From: Bacteroidia bacterium
GTDB taxonomy: Bacteria > Bacteroidota > Bacteroidia > Chitinophagales > UBA2359
Length of the DNA stretch: 60,531 bases
Direction: 5' to 3'
Assembly (NCBI GenBank): GCA_030427245.1
Contig: JAUHXA010000045.1
Coordinates: 1 to 60,531, forward strand
The translations under genes were made by a program, and so were the position numbers. Under the pieces are notes generated by a model that made no database searches, had not been told where the DNA came from, and saw nothing but the letters and a program-made list of their open reading frames with translations. Below, piece after piece: positions 54,901 through 60,531 of the stretch. Position 1 is the stretch's first letter; each line of letters begins with the position of its first letter.

Positions 54901-57900
54901 TGTTTTGGTCTTGTATGCTGACAGTACCTGTCAAATCTCCAACTGTATCAAACGGTACATTGTTGATGGTAATAGCAGTAGTTATTCCTGCATCGTAGTC
55001 AAATATGCCATAAGAAGTTCCATTGATAGAGAGTTCGTATCCTGCTGCATCATCACCCAACAAGCCTAAGAATCCAGGGTTGGTAATGGTGATGTCGACA
55101 TTGTAAGTGTTGGTGACTGTTCCACACTCCGTAGCTGTTGCCACAACGTTGTAACCCGTACAGTCTAAGTCTAAACAAGAAATAGGTTCTAAGAAAGTAG
55201 AGTTTGCTACACAGTCACCATCTATATCTCTTACCTCAACTGTACCTGTCAACCCATTGACTTCATCGTAAGGTACATTCTCAACGGTAATAGTTGTTAA
55301 GGCGCCCGCAATACCTTCATAATCATAAGCTCCAACCAGTTCGCCATTCACGAATAATTCAAAGCCTTCTGCTTCACTACCCAATAAATCCAATAATGCG
55401 GGATTGGTGACAATCACATCTAAATTATAGGTATTGATTTCCGTACCACATTCGGTGGCTGTAGCTACAACGGCAAATCCAGTACAATCCAAATCAAAAC
55501 ATTCAATCGGTTCGATATAAGTATTGTCTGTAGTACATCCTACATCCAAATCTTCGGCTGATACCGTACCCGTCAATCCATCATTAGGGTCTGCGGCAAC
55601 ATTGACTGTTACTATTGTTGTTGAATTTAACAAGTCATAATCATAAGTTCCTAAAAGTGTTCCATTAACAGTCAATTCAAAACCTTGATTTGTTCCACCT
55701 AAAGCATCTAAAACGTCAGGGTTGGTTACAGTAACCGTCAAATCATAGGTATTGGTCGCATCATCACAATCGCCTGCTATGGCTGATACTGCAAAACCCG
55801 CACATGGATTACCGAAACAAACCAAAGGTTCTAGGAAAGTAGAGGAAACATTGCAGTCAGCATCTTGATCCACTACTTCAATCGTTCCTGTCAAGCCTCC
55901 TGCTGAATCAAATTCTACGCCTTGTACCAGCACATCTGTAATTAAGCCTGCAATACCATTGTACTCATATACACCATAAGAAATAGTGTTAATGAACAAC
56001 TCAAAGCCTTGACTGTCACTACCCAATTGATCCACCAAGTTGGGGTTCGTAACTAAGACATTGATGTCGTAAGTATTAACTTCTGTGCCACAGGTAATCG
56101 TACCTGCAACAGCCGCCAAACCTATACAGTCTAAGTCAATACAGGTAATGGGTTCGAGGTAGGTAGAATTGGCCACACAATCTCCGTCCAAATCCCTCAC
56201 TTCAATCGTTCCTGTCAAACCGCCATTGGAATCAAATACTACATTTTCGACTGTACCTATGGTCACAGAACCTGCTATACCATCGGAATATTGGAAAGTA
56301 TCAATCAATGCGCCATTGACATAAAGTTCAAAGCCTTGTGAAACTGCCAATGTTCCCAACAAATCGGGATGGGTTACAGTGTATTCTAAGTCATAAGAAT
56401 TGGGAATAGTACCACACTCCAAAGATGCTGCAACTACTGCAAAACCTGCACAATCCAAATCTAAGCAAACTACTGGTTCAACAAATGTGGAAGCAGCAGT
56501 ACAGCCACTGTCGCCATTGGCATCTTCTGCGCTAACTGTACCTGTCAAATCTCCTGCTTCATCAAAAGGAACATTGGTAAGGTTGATGGTCGTTGTTGCA
56601 CCATTGCCACCTGTATAATCATAAGTACCATAAGATGTTCCATTGACAAACAATTCAAAACCCTCTACATCTGGCCCCAATAGTCCCAAAAATCCAGGAT
56701 TGGTAACAGTTACATCCAAATTATAGGTATTTGTTGCAGTTCCACATTCGGTAGCTATGCCCACAACTGCGAAACCCAAACAATCTAAATCCAAACAAAC
56801 AATTGGTTCTACATAAGTAGAATTGGCAACACAATCACCGTCAATATCTCTAACTTCTACTGTGCCAGTCAATCCATTTACTTCATCATAAGGAACATCA
56901 GGAACTGTGATGGTAGTTAATAAACCAGCAGTTGTTCCATCGTAATCATATTCACCAATCAAATTGCCGTTGATATACAATTCAAAGCCTTGTGCATCAC
57001 TACCCAATAGGCCTAGTAAATTAGGATTGGTCACGACTACATCTACATTGTAACTATTCGCCACCGTACCACAAGTCGTAGCTGTAGCAACAACTGCGAA
57101 TCCTGTACAATCCAAATCGAAACAAGCAATAGGCTCTACATAACTCGCTCCCGCAGTACAATCTGCATCCAAATCAATTGCCATAACACTTCCTGTCAGA
57201 CCATTGGTTTCGTCAGCGGAAAGACCTGTCACAGTTACGATTGAAGCTGCTCCCACAAGGTTGTAATCGTAAGTACCTACCAGCGAATTGTTCACATACA
57301 ATTCAAAACCTTGAGAAGTTGCACCCAAGACATCCAAAATGTTTGGATTGGTAACTGTAACTACTAAATCGTAGGTATTCGTTACAGGGTTGCAATCCGT
57401 AGGAGCTCCTACTACTGCAAAGCTGCCGCACTGATTACCAAAACATGCCAAAGGTTCTAAGAAGGTAGAATTCACCGTACAATCTGCGTCTAAATCCACT
57501 ACCTCTATAGTTCCTGTTAATCCACCTGCGGAATCAAATTCAACTCCCTCAACTTCTATACTTGTTATCAAGCCTCCTACAAGACCATCGTATTCGTATG
57601 TGCCTACTGAATTGCCATTGATAAACAATTCAAATCCTTGGCTATCGCTGCCTAATTGATCCAATAAATTTGGGTTCGTCACCAATACTTGTAAGTCATA
57701 CGTATTGACTGCTGTTCCACAGGTTATTGATCCTGATACCGCTGCTAAGCCAACACAATCTAAGTCTATACACGATACAGGTTCTACATAGGTAGAGTTG
57801 GCGGAACAATCTCCGTCAATATCTCTGACTTCAATCGTTCCTGTTAATCCACCTGCTGGGTCATAAGCCACATTTTCTACTGTACCAATTGTCACCAATC

Positions 57901-60531
57901 CTGCTGTACCATTGGCATAAGAAAAAGTATCAATCAATGCACCATTGACATACAACTCAAAACCTTGCGCATCGCTACCCAATAAACCTAAGAGGTTAGG
58001 ATGCGTTACGGTATATTCCAAATTATATGTTCCTGGTATTGTTCCACATTCTAAAGACGCTCCTACGACTGCTAAACCAAGACAATCCAAATCCAAACAA
58101 GCAACAGGTTCTAAAAATGTTGAAGAAGCAGTGCAATCTTCATCCAAATCTATCACACTCACTGTTCCTGTCAAATCTCCTACCGCATCGTAAGGCACAT
58201 TCGGTACATTTATCATTGTCAGTTCTCCTGCTATGATTCCATCGTATTCATATTCACCTATCAATATATCATTGATATACAATTCAAAACCTTGACTCGC
58301 ACTGCCTAATACGCCCAACAAGGCTGGATTTGTCACAATGACATCTACATTATAGCTGTTTACTTCCGTACCACATTCAGTCGCAGTTGCTACCACATTG
58401 AAGCCTATACAACCTAAGTCCAAACAAGCGATTGGCTCTAAATAAGTAGAGTTGGCAACACAATCACCATCAACATCTCGTATTTCTACCGTTCCTGTCA
58501 AGCCATTTACTTGGTCATACGGTACATCTGGAACTGTAATCGTGGTCAATAAACCTCCAACTATTCCATCATAAGCAAAAGTATCTATCAATACATCGTT
58601 GATATACAATTCAAAACCTGTTGCATCGCTGCCCAACAAATTTAATAAATTCGGGTTTGTTACCACTACATCTACATTGTAGCTATTCGCAACAGTACCA
58701 CAAGTTGTAGCAGTTGCAACTACGGCAACACCTGTACAGTCTAAGTCCAAACAAGCAATGGGTTCAAGATAGGTATTGGAAGCATTGCAGTCACCATCTA
58801 AATCTATCACTTGAACCGTACCTGTTAAACCATCGGTTACATCATAAGGAACATCCAAAACAGAAACAGTCGTTACTGTTCCCGCAGTCGTTCCATTGTA
58901 TTCGTATTCTCCAATTAATACTCCATTTACATACAATTCAAAGCCTTGTGCATCGCTGCCTAATAAGCCCAACAAGTTTGGATTCACCACTGCTACCTCC
59001 AAATTATAGCTATTAGGAAGTGCGCTACAAACAGTAGAAAGTGCCGTCACGGCAAAACCTGTACAATCTAAATCAAAACACAAGATGGGTTCTACAAATG
59101 TCGTAGAGGCATTACAATCGGCATCTAAATCTATCGCTTCAACAGTTCCTGTTAGACCATCTGTTTCATCTGCCGCTAAATCTGAAATAGTCACAATTGT
59201 TGCAACGTTCAACAAATCATAATCATACGTTCCTACTGAATTATCGTTTACAAATAACTCAAAGCCTTGCGAAGTGCTTCCCAATACGTCCAAGATATTT
59301 GGGTTCGTTACCGTTATTGTCAAATCATAAGTATTGGTCGCATCATCACAATCACCAGCTAATGCCACTACTGCAAAGCTGCCACATTGATTGCCAAAAC
59401 ATACCAAAGGTTCTAAGAAAGTAGAATTCACCGTACAATCTGCGTCTAAATCTACTACTTCAATCGTTCCGGTCAAACCTCCTGCTGAGTCAAATGGTAC
59501 ACCTTCTACGGTTATATTTGTTATCAAGCCTCCCAATAGGCCATCGTATTCATACGTTCCTACAGAATTGCCATTGATGAACAATTCAAAGCCTTGACTA
59601 TCACTTCCCAATTGACCAACCAAATTCGGGTTGGTTACCAATACTTCTAAATCATAGGTATTTACAGATGTACCACAAGTTATCGTTCCTGCTTCTGCTG
59701 CCAAACCTATACAGTCCAAATCTATACAAGTAATGGGTTCTAAATAAGTAGAATTTGCTACACAATCTCCATCCAAATCTCTTGCTTCTATTGTTCCTGT
59801 CAAGCCTCCTGCAGGGTCATAAGCCACATTTTCCACTGTACCAGTTGTTATTGAACCAGCTACTCCATTGGCATATTGGAAGGTATCTATTAAAGCTCCA
59901 TTTACATACAATTCAAAGCCTTGAGATGCAGGTCCTATCAAGTCCAACAATTGAGGATGTGTGACCGTATATTCCAAATTATACGCTCCTGTTTCTGTAC
60001 CACATTCCAAAGCCAGTCCTACTACTGCAAACCCTGCACACTCTAAATCCAAACAAGCAACAGGTTCTACAAAAGTAGAAGAAGCCACACAGCCACTGTC
60101 TCCATTTGCATCTTCTACACTGACCGTACCCGACAAATCTCCCGACTCGTCAAAAGGTACATTCGTGAGGTTGATGGTTGTTGAAGCATCATTGCCACCT
60201 GTATAATCGTAAGTGCCATAAGATGTTCCATTCACAAACAATTCAAATCCTTCTATATCAGGCCCCAATAGTGCTATGAAACCAGGATTGGTAACAGTTA
60301 CATCCAGATTGTAAGTGTTTGTTGTCGTTCCACAACCATTTGCAAGTCCTACAACCGCAAAACCCAAACAATCTAAGTCTAAGCAAGAAATCGGTTCTAC
60401 ATATGTAGAGTTGGCAACACAATCTCCCGTTCCTCCTCCATCTACTTCTCGTACTTCTACGGTTCCTGTCAAGCCGTTGACCTCATCATAAGGTACATCG
60501 GGAACAGTAATCATGGTCAATTCTCCTGCCA
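45734..60531 (-). CDS. Giant modular T9SS-secreted surface protein (5' end outside the window)
   Basis: More than 4900 codons are in the window; the frame is open to the right edge, where it continues as AGELTMI, the same sequence found inside other modules, so the true start is farther right. The protein is built of about 45 four-cysteine, beta-sandwich-like modules: 20 complete class A modules (about 108 residues, DLDC ... CGT ... DCxA ... EPxxC) and 24 class B modules (about 97 residues, C ... CxxDGTYxLxFTVxY ... GFxYSINGG ... YNGSGSQTVTV ... C ... APxC). A unique region of about 300 residues and a type A sorting domain follow at the C terminus. It would cross the outer membrane by the type IX system and probably act as an adhesin or sheath-like filament; that role is inferred. 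No frameshift interrupts the frame. Its own terminator follows. Confidence 0.93.
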   Translation of the reverse strand, partial: AGELTMITVPDVPYDEVNGLTGTVEVREVDGGGTGDCVANSTYVEPISCLDLDCLGFAVVGLANGCGTTTNTYNLDVTVTNPGFIALLGPDIEGFELFVNGTSYGTYDYTGGNDASTTINLTNVPFDESGDLSGTVSVEDANGDSGCVASSTFVEPVACLDLECAGFAVVGLALECGTETGAYNLEYTVTHPQLLDLIGPASQGFELYVNGALIDTFQYANGVAGSITTGTVENVAYDPAGGLTGTIEARDLDGDCVANSTYLEPITCIDLDCIGLAAEAGTITCGTSVNTYDLEVLVTNPNLVGQLGSDSQGFELFINGNSVGTYEYDGLLGGLITNITVEGVPFDSAGGLTGTIEVVDLDADCTVNSTFLEPLVCFGNQCGSFAVVALAGDCDDATNTYDLTITVTNPNILDVLGSTSQGFELFVNDNSVGTYDYDLLNVATIVTISDLAADETDGLTGTVEAIDLDADCNASTTFVEPILCFDLDCTGFAVTALSTVCSALPNSYNLEVAVVNPNLLGLLGSDAQGFELYVNGVLIGEYEYNGTTAGTVTTVSVLDVPYDVTDGLTGTVQVIDLDGDCNASNTYLEPIACLDLDCTGVAVVATATTCGTVANSYNVDVVVTNPNLLNLLGSDATGFELYINDVLIDTFAYDGIVGGLLTTITVPDVPYDQVNGLTGTVEIRDVDGDCVANSTYLEPIACLDLGCIGFNVVATATECGTEVNSYNVDVIVTNPALLGVLGSASQGFELYINDILIGEYEYDGIIAGELTMINVPNVPYDAVGDLTGTVSVIDLDEDCTASSTFLEPVACLDLDCLGLAVVGASLECGTIPGTYNLEYTVTHPNLLGLLGSDAQGFELYVNGALIDTFSYANGTAGLVTIGTVENVAYDPAGGLTGTIEVRDIDGDCSANSTYVEPVSCIDLDCVGLAAVSGSITCGTAVNTYDLQVLVTNPNLLDQLGSDSQGFELFINGNSVGTYEYDGLVGGLITSIEVEGVEFDSAGGLTGTIEVVDLDADCTVNSTFLEPLACFGNQCGSFAVVGAPTDCNPVTNTYDLVVTVTNPNILDVLGATSQGFELYVNNSLVGTYDYNLVGAASIVTVTGLSADETNGLTGSVMAIDLDADCTAGASYVEPIACFDLDCTGFAVVATATTCGTVANSYNVDVVVTNPNLLGLLGSDAQGFELYINGNLIGEYDYDGTTAGLLTTITVPDVPYDEVNGLTGTVEVRDIDGDCVANSTYVEPIVCLDLDCLGFAVVGIATECGTATNTYNLDVTVTNPGFLGLLGPDVEGFELFVNGTSYGTYDYTGGNGATTTINLTNVPFDEAGDLTGTVSAEDANGDSGCTAASTFVEPVVCLDLDCAGFAVVAASLECGTIPNSYDLEYTVTHPDLLGTLAVSQGFELYVNGALIDTFQYSDGIAGSVTIGTVENVVFDSNGGLTGTIEVRDLDGDCVANSTYLEPITCIDLDCIGLAAVAGTITCGTEVNTYDINVLVTNPNLVDQLGSDSQGFELFINTISYGVYEYNGIAGLITDVLVQGVEFDSAGGLTGTIEVVDQDADCNVSSTFLEPLVCFGNPCAGFAVSAIAGDCDDATNTYDLTVTVTNPDVLDALGGTNQGFELTVNGTLLGTYDYDLLNSTTIVTVNVAADPNDGLTGTVSAEDLDVGCTTDNTYIEPIECFDLDCTGFAVVATATECGTEINTYNLDVIVTNPALLDLLGSEAEGFELFVNGELVGAYDYEGIAGALTTITVENVPYDEVNGLTGTVEVRDIDGDCVANSTFLEPISCLDLDCTGYNVVATATECGTVTNTYNVDITITNPGFLGLLGDDAAGYELSINGTSYGIFDYDAGITTAITINNVPFDTVGDLTGTVSIQDQNNTDCTASTTFGEPITCLDLNCVGFAVTATSTGCADAVNSYDLEVVVTNPDLVDLLGSNAQGFEIFVNGTSYGTFDYQGDAGAFTTVTVEDVPYDSNGGLTGTVQATDLDEECTVNSTYIEPIACLDLDCTGFAVAAGTITCGTAINTYDLEVLVTNPNLLDLLGSDAQGFELLINGISVGTFDYTGIAGAVTSVTIEGVEFDATGGLTGTIEATDLDGDCNASSTFVEPLVCFGTSCDNFGVSAEPTSDCDGTTNTYDLQVTVNNPEVLDVLGADSQGFELTVNGEIIGTFDYNLASTSTVITVTATSSGGVNGSVSVLDLDADCTASDTYTEPDCPFCTVTIDTNSVETVCASDGTYDLTFTVNYNDLVGTNGFNYSINGGTFVNVAYNGSGSQTVTVPDLTGDGTSVTIDIEDADDANCSDSYSFTAPNCPICNISFTATQQACQGNGTYNLLLNVTYSNTLSSNGFSYSINGGTAVNVAYNGNGSQTVSVPNLIGDGNSVTVVVTDQANSGCTATQTYTSQVCPNLCDFDASVSVMQTGGNACQSDDTHTINLTVSYDPNVVGTQGFNYSIDGGAIFNEAYNGSGLQVVQITGLTSDGENSTVSVSDAENADICNASADYTTPLCPPCSISVSGVNSTCQFDGTYNLSFTVNYNSTVGDNGFNYSINGGTAVNVAYNGSGSQTVTVTGLNGNGAASTISVNDADMPIGCSSGTVNYSAPNCPTCALSVSGINSNCQSDGTYNLTFTVNYNAATGSAGFNYMVNGGTQVNVPYNGSGSQTVTVTGLAGNGGNGTVQVTDAQFPSCGSGSVSYPAPTCPLCNVTVSASPTSADCNSDGTYNLSFTVDYNDLVGDEGFTYSINGSAATTVAYDGSGSQTVTVNNLNGNGTTTSIVINDVENPSCSGSTSFVAPTCPLCDITINASQGVCQGDGTYDLALVVTYSNTAGSSGFTYSVNGGTPTTVNYNGSGQQTLTIENLVGDGSEVTIDVTDVLNNNCTATSTYTSQVCNVICDLDTDIDIVGTCEADDTFSLTFTVTYGDNIGDNGFNYTIGTSSAVNVSYNGSGSQTITVDGIEGTGEPLNVTVTDADNADCAASSSFEAPLCPACDVNIGSDITASCNDDGTYDLTFTVNYNVNVGNNGFAYSINGQNNTSVAYDDTGSQTVVVTGLLGDGNDIIIEVNDANLTECDGDVATFTAPICDTCGIVVAVPDIVTECNGSGTYDVTFTVTYNDLVGTNGFNYSLNGGTPVNVAYNGSGSQTITVGGLIGNGSLATIEVIDADDATCTSGVVNYQSPVCELCTLSIEANDITTECQEDGTYTLTFILIYNDLVGTQGFSYSINGGPSTTVAYDGSGEQTVVVTGLEGNGGMMSIEAVDVGDPACSTGFVSFDAPICDTCSVQIVPDSFTTNCNSDGTFTLTFEVSYNDLVGDGGFNYTIGTNAPVNVAYNGTGQQTVTVTGLIGDGATVNIAVEDASITSCAGDSVDFDKPTCGVCNLSLSTTSLACEANGTFDVALEVTYSNTLTSTGFTYSVNGSTPVNVFYNGTGSQTVTIEGLVGDGNDVTIVVTDNANTSCTATTTFTASDCPVLCGLDVSANVESAAIACQPDNTYSVTLTVTYDDTAGAQGFNYTINGGTSTNVSYDGTGSQTVEVNGLEGDGSVVNVVVEDVENTSCNASTSYTAPSCPACNLNIALVSQDCQSDGTNTITFSVSYNDNVGSLGFNYVINGGVAVNVPYTSAIGVQTLVLENMIGDGSDINIEVTDAQFDDCDGASLAFASAICESCTLNVLATASEETCLGDGTYTLELNVIYNNLVGSSGFNYSINGGSAVSVDYDGSGFQTILVEGMIGNGSTFNVAVSDAINPGCGSSTVVTAPDCELCNLIVNSNNVTTECQDDGTYNLSFLVNYNGATGSSGFEYSIEGSTPTTVMYNGSGSQTIIVEGLTGDGSLNQTIEVNDIQFPDCSETVNYTAPDCEEEANPCSLSMNTVIGDCEDGNFDVTIEITYENPDGLGFNYSVNNGGKVFVEYDGSGFQSVTIPNLVGNGTAMNIEVSDSANPDCSADAAFLTPDCTGECNIKLVAQRFCNGDGTFDMALVVTYQNVGNAGFEYTLDGGSPNHVMYDGSGVQVILINDLPLEGPAIFIHAYDLVQQSCDRSFIVTRPTCDVGEDECDINVTVIPDEDCGVDNTYGALIIVDYENVTGTSFTYTVDGEVEGTVDYDGTGQQTIKVDELVGDGELITVEVFDTDNPACSSEVTYTAPDCDDVTNCSIDVSAVVGLCETDDTYDVTLIVSYDNVFGTGFNYALSNSNGSTLPMGVVAYDGSGLQTITLSNLDGDGSTIQVLVSDNLETTCFDNITYDAPNCPTDVSTDCAITINSFTTGSCNSDGTYNLTFVVSYNDNTGNNGFNYSINGSTPTSVPYSNSSNQTTVNVTLEGDGQPVTLNVADNDDSTCNDEVVDAFNAPDCGECTLDAEVIASSTCAEDGTYSIVLIVTYENTVGDEFTYQIGEDTAGTVAYDNTGQQTVSISGLTANAGQVSVLVTDAGDGSCTAMTTYTATVCEDETNCDLNVSLFPATICDENGNYSVAVLLDYEDTGSSEGFNYVFTDFNGEVVASGSGTYDGTGLQSFTISDITTFETLDITAIFTDSDNASCTTTFDYVAPDCAGILACSLNSAGICTLSLIQKAAAALEVCPLEGAQADAIGVILLDTSYELGYMLYTDQFDPFGSILALNQSGQFFNDGSIPGVPLDEIIYITSVLLKAPFGSIVDEADDCIKLGIPAEAIFLSKCNDCPNLASDEVICANLGENYEVAVFVGGGTGPYSIMSGGTLTEDVPDGTILGFGPFSSSTTYSVVVTDSNGCVQLISGDGDLCTTLPVELIEFTGEVLEEGNLLKWITASEVNNDYFTLEHSLDGENYEPITKVDGQGTTSEVHAYDFLHENAPMGLSYYRLSQTDFDGKRSPYSVITLFRKATGFKLLNIRPIPSDSWVTLTFMNGADEDVTLTIHSVDGRLIASQNLSAKNGVNEHTIDISLYASGMYHLQLANGREVINAKIMRE
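46000..46912 (-). other. Unique C-terminal region of the giant protein
   Basis: About 300 residues that do not repeat. The N-proximal half has several paired cysteines (LACSLNSAGICTLS, DDCIKLG, CNDCPNLAS) and a SprB-like strand (YSVVVTDSNGCVQLISG). The second half, starting LPVELIEFTGEVLEEGNLLK and including WITASEVNNDYFTLEHSLDG, is the linker segment commonly found before T9SS domains. Confidence 0.75.
46913..53896 (-). repeat. Class B module array, 24 units of about 290 bp
   Basis: Twenty-four head-to-tail modules of about 95-103 residues, each with cysteines at both ends and two inside. Neighbouring units differ at many positions (for example NGTYNLLLNVTYSNT against DGTYDLTFTVNYND), and the last seven units are more divergent and have insertions. 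Units ending QVC plus an NL, NVI or VL linker (about units 2, 7 and 13) recur every five or six units, suggesting block duplication here too. Confidence 0.9.
53897..60531 (-). repeat. Class A module array, 20 units plus a partial one, about 325 bp each
   Basis: Modules of 105-110 residues begin DLDC or GNxC and end EPxxC. Five types follow one another in fixed order (DLDCTGF; a GFxxLLG...SYG or GDLTGTVS type; ECGT..LEYTVTHP; ITCGT..LVTNPNL; GNxC), making a super-repeat. The Asp-rich DxDxDC segment before the third cysteine is present in nearly every unit. The array continues beyond the window. Confidence 0.92.
54477..59676 (-). repeat. Five-module super-repeat of about 1.6 kb
   Basis: The same position of the ITCGT-type module recurs at 54477, 56088, 57717 and 59673. 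The spacings are 1611, 1629 and 1956 bases (537, 543 and 652 codons). The last is longer by 327 bases (109 codons), one extra DLDC module. The GNxC-type modules repeat with the same periods. Whole five-module blocks have therefore been copied. Confidence 0.85.

Overview
The window looks like chromosomal DNA of a gliding, type IX secretion-positive member of the Bacteroidota, probably close to the Saprospiria. The reasons are a gldH lipoprotein gene, a C-terminal T9SS sorting domain on a giant surface protein, a RicT homologue with a long basic tail, many Bacteroidota-type DUF proteins (DUF6580, DUF4856, DUF2911, DUF1456, DUF3303), A+T-rich DNA, and promoter boxes of the TAnnTTTG type. The organism cannot be named from this sequence.

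Left part (1-12941): an orphan hairpin terminator, an AddA-type helicase/nuclease whose stop codon lies inside a 7-bp tandem repeat, a DUF6580 membrane protein, a TPR protein and a VOC protein. At 7035-10363 a gene is split by an IS607-family element (serine recombinase tnpA plus tnpB with a probable omega RNA). Both junctions share GGT, and joining the flanks at this core restores one 488-codon frame. A ribB-type riboflavin gene with a degenerate GTP cyclohydrolase II half and an overlapping glycosyltransferase follow.

Middle part (13026-40824): mostly housekeeping and small conserved genes. These are a coupled hypothetical/methyltransferase pair, a phosphopantetheinyl transferase, TPR and outer-membrane-type proteins, an amidohydrolase, argH, a DEAD-box helicase, an aminopeptidase P, a QueD/PTPS-family enzyme, a DNA polymerase III delta'-like protein, ricT-gldH, an RluA-type pseudouridine synthase, a DUF2911 protein, rfbD and a GMC oxidoreductase. 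Two short gene remnants (13687-13836 and 30339-30519) and a dispersed family of purine-rich intergenic tracts lie among them.

Right part (40920-60531): a leftward run of membrane genes (AI-2E family, PLDc_N, MscS, a DUF4199-like protein), two small hypotheticals, and then one gene filling almost 15 kb to the window edge. It encodes more than 4900 residues of four-cysteine modules in two classes (about 20 class A near 108 residues, 24 class B near 97 residues), ending in a T9SS sorting domain. Class A modules are arranged in a five-module super-repeat of about 1.6 kb, so the gene grew by block duplication as well as by single-module duplication. Its 5' end is outside the window.

The two most notable objects are the frame-exact IS607/TnpB insertion and the giant modular T9SS protein. 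I see no CRISPR array, tRNA, rRNA, prophage or recognisable defence island.
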